A stretch of DNA of 32,617 nucleotides from Butyrivibrio sp. (GCA_017446685.1 JAFSQI010000033.1:1-32617); one strand, 5' to 3'; counted from the first letter of the stretch, positions 8,531 to 16,788 are shown. A program made the numbers and translations. Notes: generated from the sequence alone by a model not told the origin.

Positions 8531-10496
8531 AGGTCTTGACAGTCTTATTTACAGAATGGCTGCAGCTATAATTTGCCTGACATGCCTGTTTTACTCAAAA
8601 ACAATGCGTAAAAGAAACCGTATAAGAAGTCGCTTATTTACTATGCTGGTTGTTATAATTTTTATTGACAGTTTAACGGATGTCTTTTCGTATATTGTGA
8701 TCAAATCGCCTTTAAGCGATTGGGTGAAATGGGTATTAACGTATATGAGTGAAATGGTATACTATTTCACTCATGTTGGCATGGTTCCTGTTTTTGTTTT
8801 TTACATAATTATGTTGTGTAAAGTAAGATACAGATATAATTCGTTTCAAAGGAATCTGATCAAAATTCCTGTTTTTGCCCTTGAACTTTTGTTATTAACT
8901 AATCCACTGACTAATCTCTTTTTTGTTGTAAGCGGTAAATTTCAGTATGAAAGAGGAATTGCGATATATGCTGCATATGGAATATCGATTTTCTATTTTT
9001 GCCTGGCAGTCTATATTTTGATCAGATTCTGGAATGCAATTATGGGAACGAAAAGAGTTGCAATGGTCTATTTTCTTTCCCTTGTTATGATAGGAACCAT
9101 TATTCAGATGATTTTTCCAAGCATAAAATGTGAACTTTTGTGCGAAGCGATAGGAATTTCAGGCATTATGATCATGGTTGAAAAAGATGATGACAGGACT
9201 GATTATGCCTCAAAAGCTTTTAACAGGACTGCTTTTGGCCAGGATCTTCGTACTTACGTAAAGCTCCAGAGAAGCTTTTTTGCTTTTTGTGTCATTATCA
9301 AAAATTTTGATATGTACAGAAAAATCTATGGAGTGAGAATAATAGATAAGCTTATGGAGTCAATTACATATTTCCTTATGGTTGATGAAGAAGAGGCAAG
9401 CGTTTATCATACAAGTTTTGAAGTGTTTTTTGTGCTGTATCCCGATAAGACTCCGGAGCAGATAAAGAAAATTACAGAAAAAATAGAAAAAAGATTTGGA
9501 GAATCCTGGAAAATAGAAAATGAGGATGTTATTCTGGATATTACTCTTGTAGTAGCGCAGTTTCCTGAGCAGTTTAAGAGTGTTGATGATATTTTTCTTC
9601 TTGAGAGTGCACCGCTTCAATGCTCGGATAAAAAGGTTTTTTCGGGTTCTGACCTTGATTTTATTTTGCGCAGAATTGAGGTTGAAAAGGCGATAGGTCG
9701 CGGAATATCAGATAACAGCTTCAGTGTATACTATCAGCCTGTTTATCAGGCGGATATTCTTTGGATAAAGCAGGCACAGGTTAGTCTTAGGTTAACCGAC
9801 AAGTTTCTGGGAGAAATTTCTTCAAAAGAATTCATGGAAGTCGCTGAAACTTCAGGTTTTATCGAGGAACTGCAGCTTAGAACAATTGAATCTGTCTGCC
9901 GTTTTATGTCAAACGGTATTGACAGGTCTGATATGCAGATAGATTTTTTACTTATACCGATAATGTCAGCATCACTTATAAAAAAGGAGCTTTTTGTCAA
10001 AATAAGGGAATATGTTCAGCATTTTAATATAAATCCTTCACTTTTGGCTTTTGTAATAAAAGAAAACTATTATTTTTATGCCAGGGAAACACTTGAATAT
10101 TTGTCTAAAGAAATCCTTAATATGAATGTGAGATTTTATGTAAGCAATTACGAGGCGGGATTTTTGGGGCTTAATGCTCTGACTGGATTTGATTTTGAGG
10201 GTGTTATACTTGATATTCACAGTATTTTTGAAAAAGAAAACAGCGAAAATGCTGATATAGTTCTGGCGAACAGAACAAATATGATAAGGCAGCTTGGAAA
10301 GAAAATTATAATTTCCGGCATAGACAATAAAGAGTATTATGATAAGATTAAAAATGTAGAAGCAGATTATGTTTGGGGAGAGTTCTTTTCGCGTCCTGTC
10401 AGTAAGAATGAACTTCAAAATAAATTCTGGCATGGCGAGCACCTTGTCATAGATGATGACAAAGTGATAAGACTTAACGAGGAAGAGAGCATTTAA
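8520..10496 (+). CDS. 7TM protein with degenerate GGDEF and EAL domains, paralogue of the hybrid kinase front half
   Basis: The 658 residues match the first ~640 of the hybrid kinase at 3919 in domain order and phrasing (ICLTCLFYSKTMRKRNRIRSRLF versus VTCVFYSIIMKSRLRTRERLF; ENDDDRIDISTKALNRNAF versus EKDDDRTDYASKAFNRTAF; both end FFSRPVSKNE or FFSLPVSKNE). About seven membrane helices come first. The GGDEF active site is replaced (TSFEVF), and the EAL domain has QVSL where EALL is expected (residues 420-423) and SNYEAG (542-547) for DDFGTG. It should therefore neither make nor cleave cyclic-di-GMP. It lacks any kinase part. It overlaps the receiver gene by 11 bases. A sensory or scaffold partner of the kinase is likely, arising by duplication and loss of the C-terminal half or by fusion in the other direction. 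Confidence 0.85.
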   Translation: MLNEGLDSLIYRMAAAIICLTCLFYSKTMRKRNRIRSRLFTMLVVIIFIDSLTDVFSYIVIKSPLSDWVKWVLTYMSEMVYYFTHVGMVPVFVFYIIMLCKVRYRYNSFQRNLIKIPVFALELLLLTNPLTNLFFVVSGKFQYERGIAIYAAYGISIFYFCLAVYILIRFWNAIMGTKRVAMVYFLSLVMIGTIIQMIFPSIKCELLCEAIGISGIMIMVEKDDDRTDYASKAFNRTAFGQDLRTYVKLQRSFFAFCVIIKNFDMYRKIYGVRIIDKLMESITYFLMVDEEEASVYHTSFEVFFVLYPDKTPEQIKKITEKIEKRFGESWKIENEDVILDITLVVAQFPEQFKSVDDIFLLESAPLQCSDKKVFSGSDLDFILRRIEVEKAIGRGISDNSFSVYYQPVYQADILWIKQAQVSLRLTDKFLGEISSKEFMEVAETSGFIEELQLRTIESVCRFMSNGIDRSDMQIDFLLIPIMSASLIKKELFVKIREYVQHFNINPSLLAFVIKENYYFYARETLEYLSKEILNMNVRFYVSNYEAGFLGLNALTGFDFEGVILDIHSIFEKENSENADIVLANRTNMIRQLGKKIIISGIDNKEYYDKIKNVEADYVWGEFFSRPVSKNELQNKFWHGEHLVIDDDKVIRLNEEESI

Positions 10497-10500
10497 AATT

Positions 10501-11178
10501 ATGATCATAAATCAGGTTACGGCTATTAACGTTGATTTTCTGGAAAATCCTGATTGTTTTCGCAGATGGTATGAAAAGATGCCTTCATACAGACAAAAGA
10601 AGATTGATGCTTTTAAACCTGCTCCAAGTAAAAAACTATCTCTTGGAGCAGGAATTTTGCTGTATATGGGATTTAAAGAATTAGGGCTTGAAAAAGCTGA
10701 AATAGAGTTCGGAAAAAACGATAAGCCATTAATAAAGGGCAACAGTGAAATCTATTTTAATCTTTCTCATTCCGGTAGTATGGCGGTCTGCGCTATTTCT
10801 GATAAGAATGTGGGAATAGATATTGAAGAAAATAAAAAATTCAGTGAAAAACTGATAAATTATATATATAATGAAAAAGAAACTAATTATATTAAGGGTA
10901 TAGCTCTTGATCAAAAAAACGAAAACAAAATGTTCACAAAGCTGTGGACCATGAAAGAAAGTCTGATGAAATATGATGGTACAGGATTATCAATGGGACC
11001 TTCTTCGATTATCATAGATATGGAAAATGAAAGCTTTTCTTTAAAAAAAGGCGTAAAATTTGAAAATGTTTTTTTTACATCCTATGAGCTTTTGGATTAT
11101 CAGGTAAGTGTTTGTTCTGAATATGATTGTTTTTCAGAGCAAATAAAAATATACAGGGGAGAGGAGCTGTTATTATGA
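10501..11178 (+). CDS. 4'-phosphopantetheinyl transferase, Sfp type
   Basis: Transfers the phosphopantetheine arm of coenzyme A to a serine of carrier proteins of fatty acid, polyketide or non-ribosomal peptide synthesis. The 225-residue length fits the Sfp/EntD group. Motifs: FNLSHSG at 86-92, GIDIE at 105-109 with the metal-binding Asp107 and Glu109, and KLWTMKES at 147-154 followed by Lys157. It begins 4 bases after the previous stop, and its stop overlaps the next ATG (ATGA at 11175-11178), so it sits firmly within the signalling operon. No carrier protein or synthase gene is in the window, so its substrate cannot be named. Confidence 0.9.
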   Translation: MIINQVTAINVDFLENPDCFRRWYEKMPSYRQKKIDAFKPAPSKKLSLGAGILLYMGFKELGLEKAEIEFGKNDKPLIKGNSEIYFNLSHSGSMAVCAISDKNVGIDIEENKKFSEKLINYIYNEKETNYIKGIALDQKNENKMFTKLWTMKESLMKYDGTGLSMGPSSIIIDMENESFSLKKGVKFENVFFTSYELLDYQVSVCSEYDCFSEQIKIYRGEELLL

Positions 11179-12131
11179 TAGTTTTAGGTGTACTTCCGGC
11201 AGCAGTATTGATGTTCTATATTTTTAAGGCGGATAAAAAAGAAAAAGAGCCGGTGGATCTTTTGGCAAAACTGTTCTTGTGGGGCGTATGTTCTACAATA
11301 AGCGCAGTTATTTTAGAATCAATCGGTGATACTATTCTGGATATTTTTTTCTGGAATGAGAGTTTGATCTACATAATTCTGGAAAATTTCCTTGTGGTTG
11401 CACTTGCGGAGGAATTTGGAAAGTATTTTGTTGTTAAGAAGCTTGCATGGAAACATCCTGCATTTAATTATACTTTTGACGCTGTAGTGTATGCTGTTTT
11501 TGCTTCACTTGGGTTTGCGGCACTGGAAAATGTCCTTTATCTTACGGATGCAGATCTTACGACAGCAGTTATGAGAGGTATTCTTGCAGTTCCAGGGCAC
11601 GCAATTGATGCTGTGTTTATGGGAGCTTATTTTGGAAGAGCCAAGAGATGTGAAGCGCTAAACGACAATGAGGGCACAAAGAGCAATTTGAGTAAGGCAC
11701 TATGGATTCCTGTTCTTACTCATGGCTTTTATGATTTCTGCCTTTCCGTTGACAGTTTTCTTGCAACAATTGCCTTCTTTGTTTTTGAGATTGTTATTAC
11801 TATTTATGCAATCAGAAAGGTTAAGCAGCTTTCTAACGAAGATACAGCTATTTTTGCAGGAGAATATCCAGGAGCAGGTCCTGTCAGAGAAATGTTTGCA
11901 AATGGTATGATGCACTTTGATCCGGCTACAGGGCGTCCCGTCATGTATAGTGCAAAGCCTGCCATGAACTATGATCCTATGACAGGAAAGCCACTCAATA
12001 TGCCAAATTCTCCTCAATATGGTATGAATTTTGACCCGATGACAGGAAAACCTCTTAATAATGGACAAAACATCCAGGCTCAAAATATGAAAATGAGGTA
12101 TGATCCTGTAACCGGTGAGCCAATCACTTGA
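11175..12131 (+). CDS. PrsW-family intramembrane metalloprotease with repeated C-terminal tail
   Basis: A 318-residue multi-pass membrane protein. Family residues are visible: EEFGK at 79-83, ALENVLY at 116-122, GHAIDAVFMG at 141-150 (His142, Asp145) and THGFYDF at 182-188 (His183, Asp187). PrsW in Bacillus performs site-1 cleavage of an anti-sigma factor; here no anti-sigma gene is adjacent, so the target is unknown. After the last helix comes a tail of about 75 residues with four copies of an octamer (F/Y)DP-x-TG-x-P at residues 248, 266, 286 and 309. Start: ATG 11175 has the ribosome site GGGGAGAGGAG and overlaps the previous stop; an upstream TTG at 11127 would run deep inside the previous gene. 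Confidence 0.85.
   Translation: MIVLGVLPAAVLMFYIFKADKKEKEPVDLLAKLFLWGVCSTISAVILESIGDTILDIFFWNESLIYIILENFLVVALAEEFGKYFVVKKLAWKHPAFNYTFDAVVYAVFASLGFAALENVLYLTDADLTTAVMRGILAVPGHAIDAVFMGAYFGRAKRCEALNDNEGTKSNLSKALWIPVLTHGFYDFCLSVDSFLATIAFFVFEIVITIYAIRKVKQLSNEDTAIFAGEYPGAGPVREMFANGMMHFDPATGRPVMYSAKPAMNYDPMTGKPLNMPNSPQYGMNFDPMTGKPLNNGQNIQAQNMKMRYDPVTGEPIT
11916..12122 (+). repeat. Four coding repeats of (F/Y)DPxTGxP in the PrsW-like tail
   Basis: Copies at 11916-11939 (FDPATGRP), 11970-11993 (YDPMTGKP), 12030-12053 (FDPMTGKP) and 12099-12122 (YDPVTGEP). Spacings are 54, 60 and 69 bases, so the repeat is in the protein and not an exact DNA tandem. Residues between are rich in Asn, Met, Gln and Pro, as in a flexible, probably cytosolic or surface-exposed tail. 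Confidence 0.9.
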
Positions 12132-12202
12132 TGAAAATCTGAATTAACATTTTTTTGTAGACTATGAGCGTAAGCTTAAAAATTCATGTAGAATCGTGTT
12201 AT

Positions 12203-12754
12203 TTAATCAAGAAGCTTTTTGATTTCACAGTTACCTGTAAGATTGTCCCAAAAGTTTTTGAGTGGGGTGCCCTTTATCTGTGATATTATTGCGCAGTTGA
12301 GGGCGCCGTGTCCCACAATCAGAATGTCTTTTTTTTCTTCAAGAAGCGGATATACCTTTTCTTTTAGAAATTCTCCGGTTCTTTCAAACAGTTCTTCAAA
12401 GGATTCAGCACCTCCCTGCTTTACATATGCTGTAGGATTTACAAAAAGATCATTTATCGGGCAGGAAGGATTGTTGAAATAGCTAAGATATCCTTCGTAC
12501 TCACCAAAACCCATTTCAATCAGTCTGTCATCTATGATTATTGGTGTATTTGTTCCTTCCAGCATAAGTTCTGCAGTTTTTTTAGCTCTTTGAAGAGGAG
12601 AGCAAAAGCAAATGTCAAAATGAAGACCCTTAAGGGAAGCGCGGGCATCTTTTGCCATTTTTATCCCGGTTTCATTTAATGGGATATCTACATGCCCCTG
12701 TAATTTTTCAATTACATTCCAATCAGTTTTGCCATGCCTAGTTATATATAACAT
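12203..12754 (-). CDS. Histidine phosphatase family protein (phosphoglycerate mutase-like)
   Basis: A 183-residue cytoplasmic enzyme of the branch-1 histidine phosphatases. TRHGKTDWN at residues 5-13 carries the catalytic His7; CSPLQRAKKTAEL follows near 50-62; the second catalytic His lies in VGHGALN near 147-153. Members range from true phosphoglycerate mutases to alpha-ribazole phosphatase and broad phosphatases; the short length favours a phosphatase. The start at 12754 has AAGGAG about 8 bases upstream on the minus strand. It is divergent from the glycosyltransferase at 12966 and convergent with the PrsW gene; no clear terminator was seen in the 71 bases between the latter two. Confidence 0.88.
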   Translation of the reverse strand: MLYITRHGKTDWNVIEKLQGHVDIPLNETGIKMAKDARASLKGLHFDICFCSPLQRAKKTAELMLEGTNTPIIIDDRLIEMGFGEYEGYLSYFNNPSCPINDLFVNPTAYVKQGGAESFEELFERTGEFLKEKVYPLLEEKKDILIVGHGALNCAIISQIKGTPLKNFWDNLTGNCEIKKLLD

Positions 12755-12810
12755 ATATAAACTCCTTGTATTTTAATTTAATCCAACTGAATAGCAACCA
12801 GTAACGTTTG

Positions 12811-12885
12811 AACTGTAACATTATATCATTTTGTAGAGGTTGATTTATATCACTTTTAACTATATTATGATATGATGTTACAGTT
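12811..12885. promoter_or_regulatory. Inverted repeat between divergent genes, candidate shared operator
   Basis: The arms AACTGTAACATTATATCAT (12811-12829) and 12867-12885 are reverse complements at 18 of 19 positions, separated by 37 bases. The left arm contains the minus-strand hexamer TATAAT (12825 down to 12820), a -10 for the phosphatase gene, although no good -35 was found for it. The right arm overlaps the end of the -10 and the expected start point of the plus-strand promoter. Such symmetry suggests one regulator controlling both genes, or looping. Confidence 0.5.
12840..12868 (+). promoter_or_regulatory. Putative sigma-A promoter of the glycosyltransferase gene
   Basis: TTGATT (12840-12845), a 17-base spacer and TATTAT (12863-12868). 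It lies about 100 bases before the ATG at 12966, and its -10 meets the right arm of the inverted repeat described for this intergenic region. Confidence 0.55.
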
Positions 12886-12965
12886 TAAATTTGTAATGCG
12901 CATTTTTTGAGAAGATAATTCAGGAGTGGCGTATTCCTGAGCTATTTATTTAGGGGAGATATATC

Positions 12966-14474
12966 ATGAGTAAGAGAGACAGAATATCCTGTTGTCTGTT
13001 TTTTATAATCACATCTTTTATTTTTCTTTTGATTGCATCCAGATCTTCATTTGTATATGTATTTAACAATTGGGATGATGTAAACAGTTATTTTTCAGTG
13101 GGAAAGGGGATATTTAACGGAAAAGTTCCATATAGAGATATCTTTGATCAAAAAGGCTTTTATCTCTATTTTATATATGGTGTTGCTTATCTTATATCAC
13201 ATACAACATTTTTGGGCGTATATTTAATAGAAGTTTTCTTTGGAGCGTTAGATATCCTTGGAATTTACAATATAGTTCGTCAGTTTGCTTCCAGAAGGTC
13301 TTCACTTTTGGTTTCACCGTTTGCATTTGCTTCTATTGTTGCTTCAAGGAGTTTTTGGTGGGGAGGATCAGCTGAGGAATTATGTCTTCCTTTTTATATC
13401 TGGGGATTGTATTTTTTAGTTGATTATTTTGAGAATGATTATCCTAAGCGACCAATTGGAAAGAAAAGGCTTTTACTGGCTGGGATTTTTGCAGGGATTA
13501 TAGCTAATGTAAAGTTTACCGGACTTGGATTTTTCTTTGCATGGATGATGATTGTTTTTTTTGCTATTGTGATATCGGAAGATTTCGCGGCTGGAATAAG
13601 GGCCTGTGCCTGGTTCCTATTTGGAATGTTTGTGCCATTTATTCCGGGAATAATTTATTTTGGCGTAAACGGGGCTCTTTATGACTGGTATTGGGGATAT
13701 GTTTATGTAAATGTGTTTGTTTACAATAAGCTTGAAACCGAGCATCTTGGTCTGCTTGGGAAAATATATCAGCTTTTAAAAATATTATACTGGCTTATTA
13801 TAGATAACTGGCAGTATTTTGTATTTATTATTTTGGGAATGTTTTATGTATTTTTTAAAAGAGGACAAAAGCTTTTAGCAAGGATTTATGCACCGGTTTT
13901 ATTTCTTTTTATGTTTCTTGGAATATTTATAGGAGGAAGGGAACTTCCTTATTACTCGCTTCCACTTTCGGCTTTTTCATCTTTGGGTGTGGTTGTACTT
14001 GCTAAAGCTATTGATGTACTTGGCAAGTATGAAACAAGGGGATTTGGAAATGTTGGCCTTCCCAGTATTTGTCTCATGATCTCAATAATTTTTATTGCAA
14101 TTAATTCTATGAATGTTTCGTTTATGGGGCAAAGCAGTGAAGATTATTTTCTATATAGGTTCAGAGATGAGGTGCTGCAGACAGAGGATGCTACACTTCT
14201 TAACGTGGGTTGCCTGGATGCAGGTCTTTATACATTATGTGATATAGTACCTGGCTGCAGATGGTTTCAGACTCAGACTCTTGATATAGATGAGGAGGGA
14301 AATAATCCGTATGCTGAGCAGGAGCGCTATGTAAGAGAAGGATTGGTTGACTATGTACTTGTTAGAGATACAGTACCGGCATCAATTGATGATCATTATG
14401 CTCTTATTGATAGTGAAGTCTATGGTTGGGGCGATTATGAATTTAATTACTATCTGTATCAGAAGGTAAGGTAA
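12966..14474 (+). CDS. Polytopic GT-C fold glycosyltransferase, GT39-like
   Basis: A 502-residue membrane protein with about ten or more hydrophobic helices. The first external loop after helix 1 reads NNWDDVNSYFSVGKG and IFNGKVPYRDIFDQKG, matching the acidic loop and the G-x-x-P-Y-R-D phrase seen in many family 39/83 lipid-linked sugar transferases. These enzymes move a sugar from a polyprenyl phosphate carrier onto protein, lipid or cell-wall polymer at the outer face of the membrane. AGGGGAGATATATC before the ATG gives a good ribosome site. Acceptor and sugar cannot be told from sequence. It is not in an obvious polysaccharide cluster, only opposite a histidine phosphatase with which it may be co-regulated. 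Confidence 0.72.
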   Translation: MSKRDRISCCLFFIITSFIFLLIASRSSFVYVFNNWDDVNSYFSVGKGIFNGKVPYRDIFDQKGFYLYFIYGVAYLISHTTFLGVYLIEVFFGALDILGIYNIVRQFASRRSSLLVSPFAFASIVASRSFWWGGSAEELCLPFYIWGLYFLVDYFENDYPKRPIGKKRLLLAGIFAGIIANVKFTGLGFFFAWMMIVFFAIVISEDFAAGIRACAWFLFGMFVPFIPGIIYFGVNGALYDWYWGYVYVNVFVYNKLETEHLGLLGKIYQLLKILYWLIIDNWQYFVFIILGMFYVFFKRGQKLLARIYAPVLFLFMFLGIFIGGRELPYYSLPLSAFSSLGVVVLAKAIDVLGKYETRGFGNVGLPSICLMISIIFIAINSMNVSFMGQSSEDYFLYRFRDEVLQTEDATLLNVGCLDAGLYTLCDIVPGCRWFQTQTLDIDEEGNNPYAEQERYVREGLVDYVLVRDTVPASIDDHYALIDSEVYGWGDYEFNYYLYQKVR

Positions 14475-14569
14475 ACTTTAAAGGGTTGTGTGCCTATTTT
14501 GTAGTATGTGGATACTTATTATGTTTTTAGTTTTTTTAAAAATTTGTTTTAGAGGAGTAATTTTTTTAG

Positions 14570-16129
14570 ATGAGTATTTTGAATGTTGAACATCTGACAC
14601 ATGGATTTGGAGACAGGGCTATCTTTGATGATGTGTCTTTCAGACTTTTGAAGGGTGAACATATTGGGCTTGTAGGAGCTAACGGTGAAGGTAAATCTAC
14701 TTTTATGAATATCATTATTGGTAAGCTTATGCCTGATGCCGGAAAGATAGAGTGGGCAAAAAATGTAAATGTCGGATATCTTGATCAGCATGCAGTGTTA
14801 AAAGCAGGCATGACTATAAGAGATGTTTTGGCTTCTGCCTATGAGCCTTTGTATGCAATGGAAACTCGAATGAATGAGATTTGCGATGCCATGGGCGAAG
14901 CTGATGAAAAGCAGCTGGAAGAATATATGGAGGAGCTTGGAACTATACAGGATCTTCTTACCAACAGAGATTTTTATTTGATTGATTCCAAGATAGAAGA
15001 GGTTTCAAGAGCACTGGGATTTCTGGATTTGGGGCTGGATAGAGATGTAACAGAGCTTTCAGGCGGACAGAGAACCAAAATCCTTTTGGGAAAACTTCTT
15101 CTCGAAAAGCCGGACATTCTTTTGCTTGATGAGCCTACCAATTATCTGGATGCAGAGCATATAGTGTGGCTTACAAGATATCTGCAGGAATATGAAAATG
15201 CCTTTATTCTCATTTCTCATGACATTCCTTTTCTTAATAGTGTGGTAAATATCATTTATCATATGGATGGGCAGACACACAGTCTTGACAGATATGTGGG
15301 TGATTACGACAAATTTATGGAAGTCTATGAGATGAAAAAAGCGCAAAGAGAGGCTGCCTACAATAGACAGCAGCAGGAAATTGCTGATCTTAAGGATTTC
15401 GTTGCCAGAAATAAAGCAAGAGTTGCGACAAGAAATATGGCAATGGCGCGTCAAAAAAAGCTTGATAACATGGACATTATCGAAAAAATTCAGGAAAAAC
15501 CAAAGCCGGAATTTAATTTTAAAGTTGCAAAAACTCCGGGAAAGGTTTTATTTGAGACCAAAAATCTTGTTATAGGCTATGATGAGCCTTTGTCTTCTCC
15601 CCTTAACATTACAATGGAAAGAGGAGAAAAAATTGTTCTTACGGGTGCAAATGGAATAGGTAAATCAACACTACTTAAGAGCATACTTGGTCTTATTCCG
15701 GCGATGGAAGGAACAGTCGAGCTTGGTGAAAATGTTGCTATAGGCTATTTTGAGCAGGAGATGTCTCCTGATATTGAGACAACCTGTATGCAGGAAATCT
15801 GGAATGAGTTTCCTGGCTTTTCACAGTATGAAGTCAGATCAGCACTTGCAAAATGCGGACTTACTACTAAGCATATAGAGAGTAAGTGCAAGGTATTATC
15901 AGGAGGAGAGCAGGCTAAGGTAAGGCTGTGTAAACTTATTAACAGAGAGTCTAATCTTCTTGTACTTGATGAGCCTACCAACCATCTTGATGTAGATGCC
16001 AAAGAAGAGCTTCTTCGTGCGCTAAAAGATTACAAGGGCAGCATACTTATGGTTTGTCATGAACCTGACTTTTATGAGTCTCTTGCAACAAAAGTGATGG
16101 ACTGCACTAAGTGGACTACCAGAATATAA
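14570..16129 (+). CDS. ABC-F family ATP-binding protein (duplicated ABC ATPase, no membrane domain)
   Basis: A 519-residue soluble protein with two ABC ATPase modules. First: Walker A GANGEGKST (36-44), signature LSGGQRTK (~163-170), Walker B LLLDEPTNYLD. A basic, helical linker (~240-320, with KKAQREAAYNRQQQEIADL and ATRNMAMARQKKLDNM) joins them. Second: GANGIGKST (~358-366), LSGGEQAKVRL (~443), LLVLDEPTNHLD. ABC-F proteins bind the ribosomal E site and act in translation control or ribosome protection from antibiotics. Length and linker resemble the housekeeping group more than known resistance factors, but this cannot be settled by eye. AGAGGAG lies 12 bases before the ATG, slightly far. 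A weak 9-bp AT hairpin (16172-16206) follows the gene. Confidence 0.9.
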   Translation: MSILNVEHLTHGFGDRAIFDDVSFRLLKGEHIGLVGANGEGKSTFMNIIIGKLMPDAGKIEWAKNVNVGYLDQHAVLKAGMTIRDVLASAYEPLYAMETRMNEICDAMGEADEKQLEEYMEELGTIQDLLTNRDFYLIDSKIEEVSRALGFLDLGLDRDVTELSGGQRTKILLGKLLLEKPDILLLDEPTNYLDAEHIVWLTRYLQEYENAFILISHDIPFLNSVVNIIYHMDGQTHSLDRYVGDYDKFMEVYEMKKAQREAAYNRQQQEIADLKDFVARNKARVATRNMAMARQKKLDNMDIIEKIQEKPKPEFNFKVAKTPGKVLFETKNLVIGYDEPLSSPLNITMERGEKIVLTGANGIGKSTLLKSILGLIPAMEGTVELGENVAIGYFEQEMSPDIETTCMQEIWNEFPGFSQYEVRSALAKCGLTTKHIESKCKVLSGGEQAKVRLCKLINRESNLLVLDEPTNHLDVDAKEELLRALKDYKGSILMVCHEPDFYESLATKVMDCTKWTTRI

Positions 16130-16232
16130 ATTTTTGCTCTTAAAGTATTTTCCGTTTGTTATTTTCATTCGTATAAATATATGTACCTGTTAAAAAAATA
16201 TTTATATGAAAAATAGGTCATTGTCCGGAATA

Positions 16233-16261
16233 TTGTACAGCTAAAAGTGCATACTTATAGC
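16233..16261 (+). promoter_or_regulatory. Putative promoter of the LysM protein gene
   Basis: TTGTAC (16233-16238), a 17-base spacer and TATAGC (16256-16261), about 65 bases before the chosen ATG. No SOS-type LexA box was found around it. Confidence 0.4.
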
Positions 16262-16326
16262 ATGAGATAGAGAAGATAACTGTCAATTTAAAATGGAAGA
16301 TGAATGAAAATAACGGAGGGGAAGAC

Positions 16327-16722
16327 ATGAACGGTTTACAGTCCAATATAAAGTCATACAGTGAGTTAAGAATCGCAGCTAATAAGGAAAGACGTCTTAA
16401 GATAGTTAGACGCCAGAGAATGATTGCTGCATTTATTGCAACATTTTTTGTTGCATTGACTGTATTCTTTGGAACAACTCTTTTATCAGAGGCTCAGAAT
16501 GAAGATTATGTTCCTATGTGTAAATATTACAAAGTAGTTGTTGCTCATGCAGGCGATACTTTAAACAGCATTGCAAATAAATATTTTGCTGAGGATGAGT
16601 ACAAGAATTTTGAAGCTTATACTTCTGAGATCTGCAGAATCAATCATCTTGATAGTGCTGATGAGATTAAAGCAGGAGAGAATGTTATAGTTCCTTATTA
16701 TGCAGAGTATGAGGCTGAATAA
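16327..16722 (+). CDS. Small membrane-anchored LysM protein, YneA-like architecture
   Basis: 131 residues. A basic cytosolic N-terminus (ERRLKIVRRQR, 21-31) is followed by one membrane helix (~32-54) and a C-terminal LysM domain (~68-124: YYKVVVAHAGDTLNSIANKYF, then AGENVIVPYY), which binds peptidoglycan outside the membrane. The layout matches the SOS-induced cell division inhibitor YneA of Bacillus, but identity is not proven and no lexA gene or LexA box is adjacent. ATG 16327 was chosen over ATG 16300 because GGAGGGG at 16315-16321 lies properly before it. A hairpin and a stronger terminator follow. Confidence 0.75.
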   Translation: MNGLQSNIKSYSELRIAANKERRLKIVRRQRMIAAFIATFFVALTVFFGTTLLSEAQNEDYVPMCKYYKVVVAHAGDTLNSIANKYFAEDEYKNFEAYTSEICRINHLDSADEIKAGENVIVPYYAEYEAE

Positions 16723-16745
16723 ATCAAAGTAACTGTTCAGACTAA

Positions 16746-16769
16746 AAATGCGCACTAAGCTGCGCATTT
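16746..16769. terminator. Hairpin after the LysM gene
   Basis: AAATGCGCA (16746-16754) pairs with TGCGCATTT (16761-16769) around a 6-base loop. There is no T-run after it, so on its own it is a weak terminator or a 3' end stabiliser. Confidence 0.4.
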
Positions 16770-16788
16770 CGTGAGAATTTGATTACGT

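Noticed and set aside
12132-12202. Terminator between the convergent PrsW and phosphatase genes
   Set aside because: Only a distant CTTGAT/ATCAAG pairing and a T-run were found, with no stable hairpin beside the T-run.
16130-16326. LexA/SOS operator before the LysM gene
   Set aside because: No GAAC-N4-GTTC or close variant was found; only an AT-rich hairpin and a plain promoter are visible.
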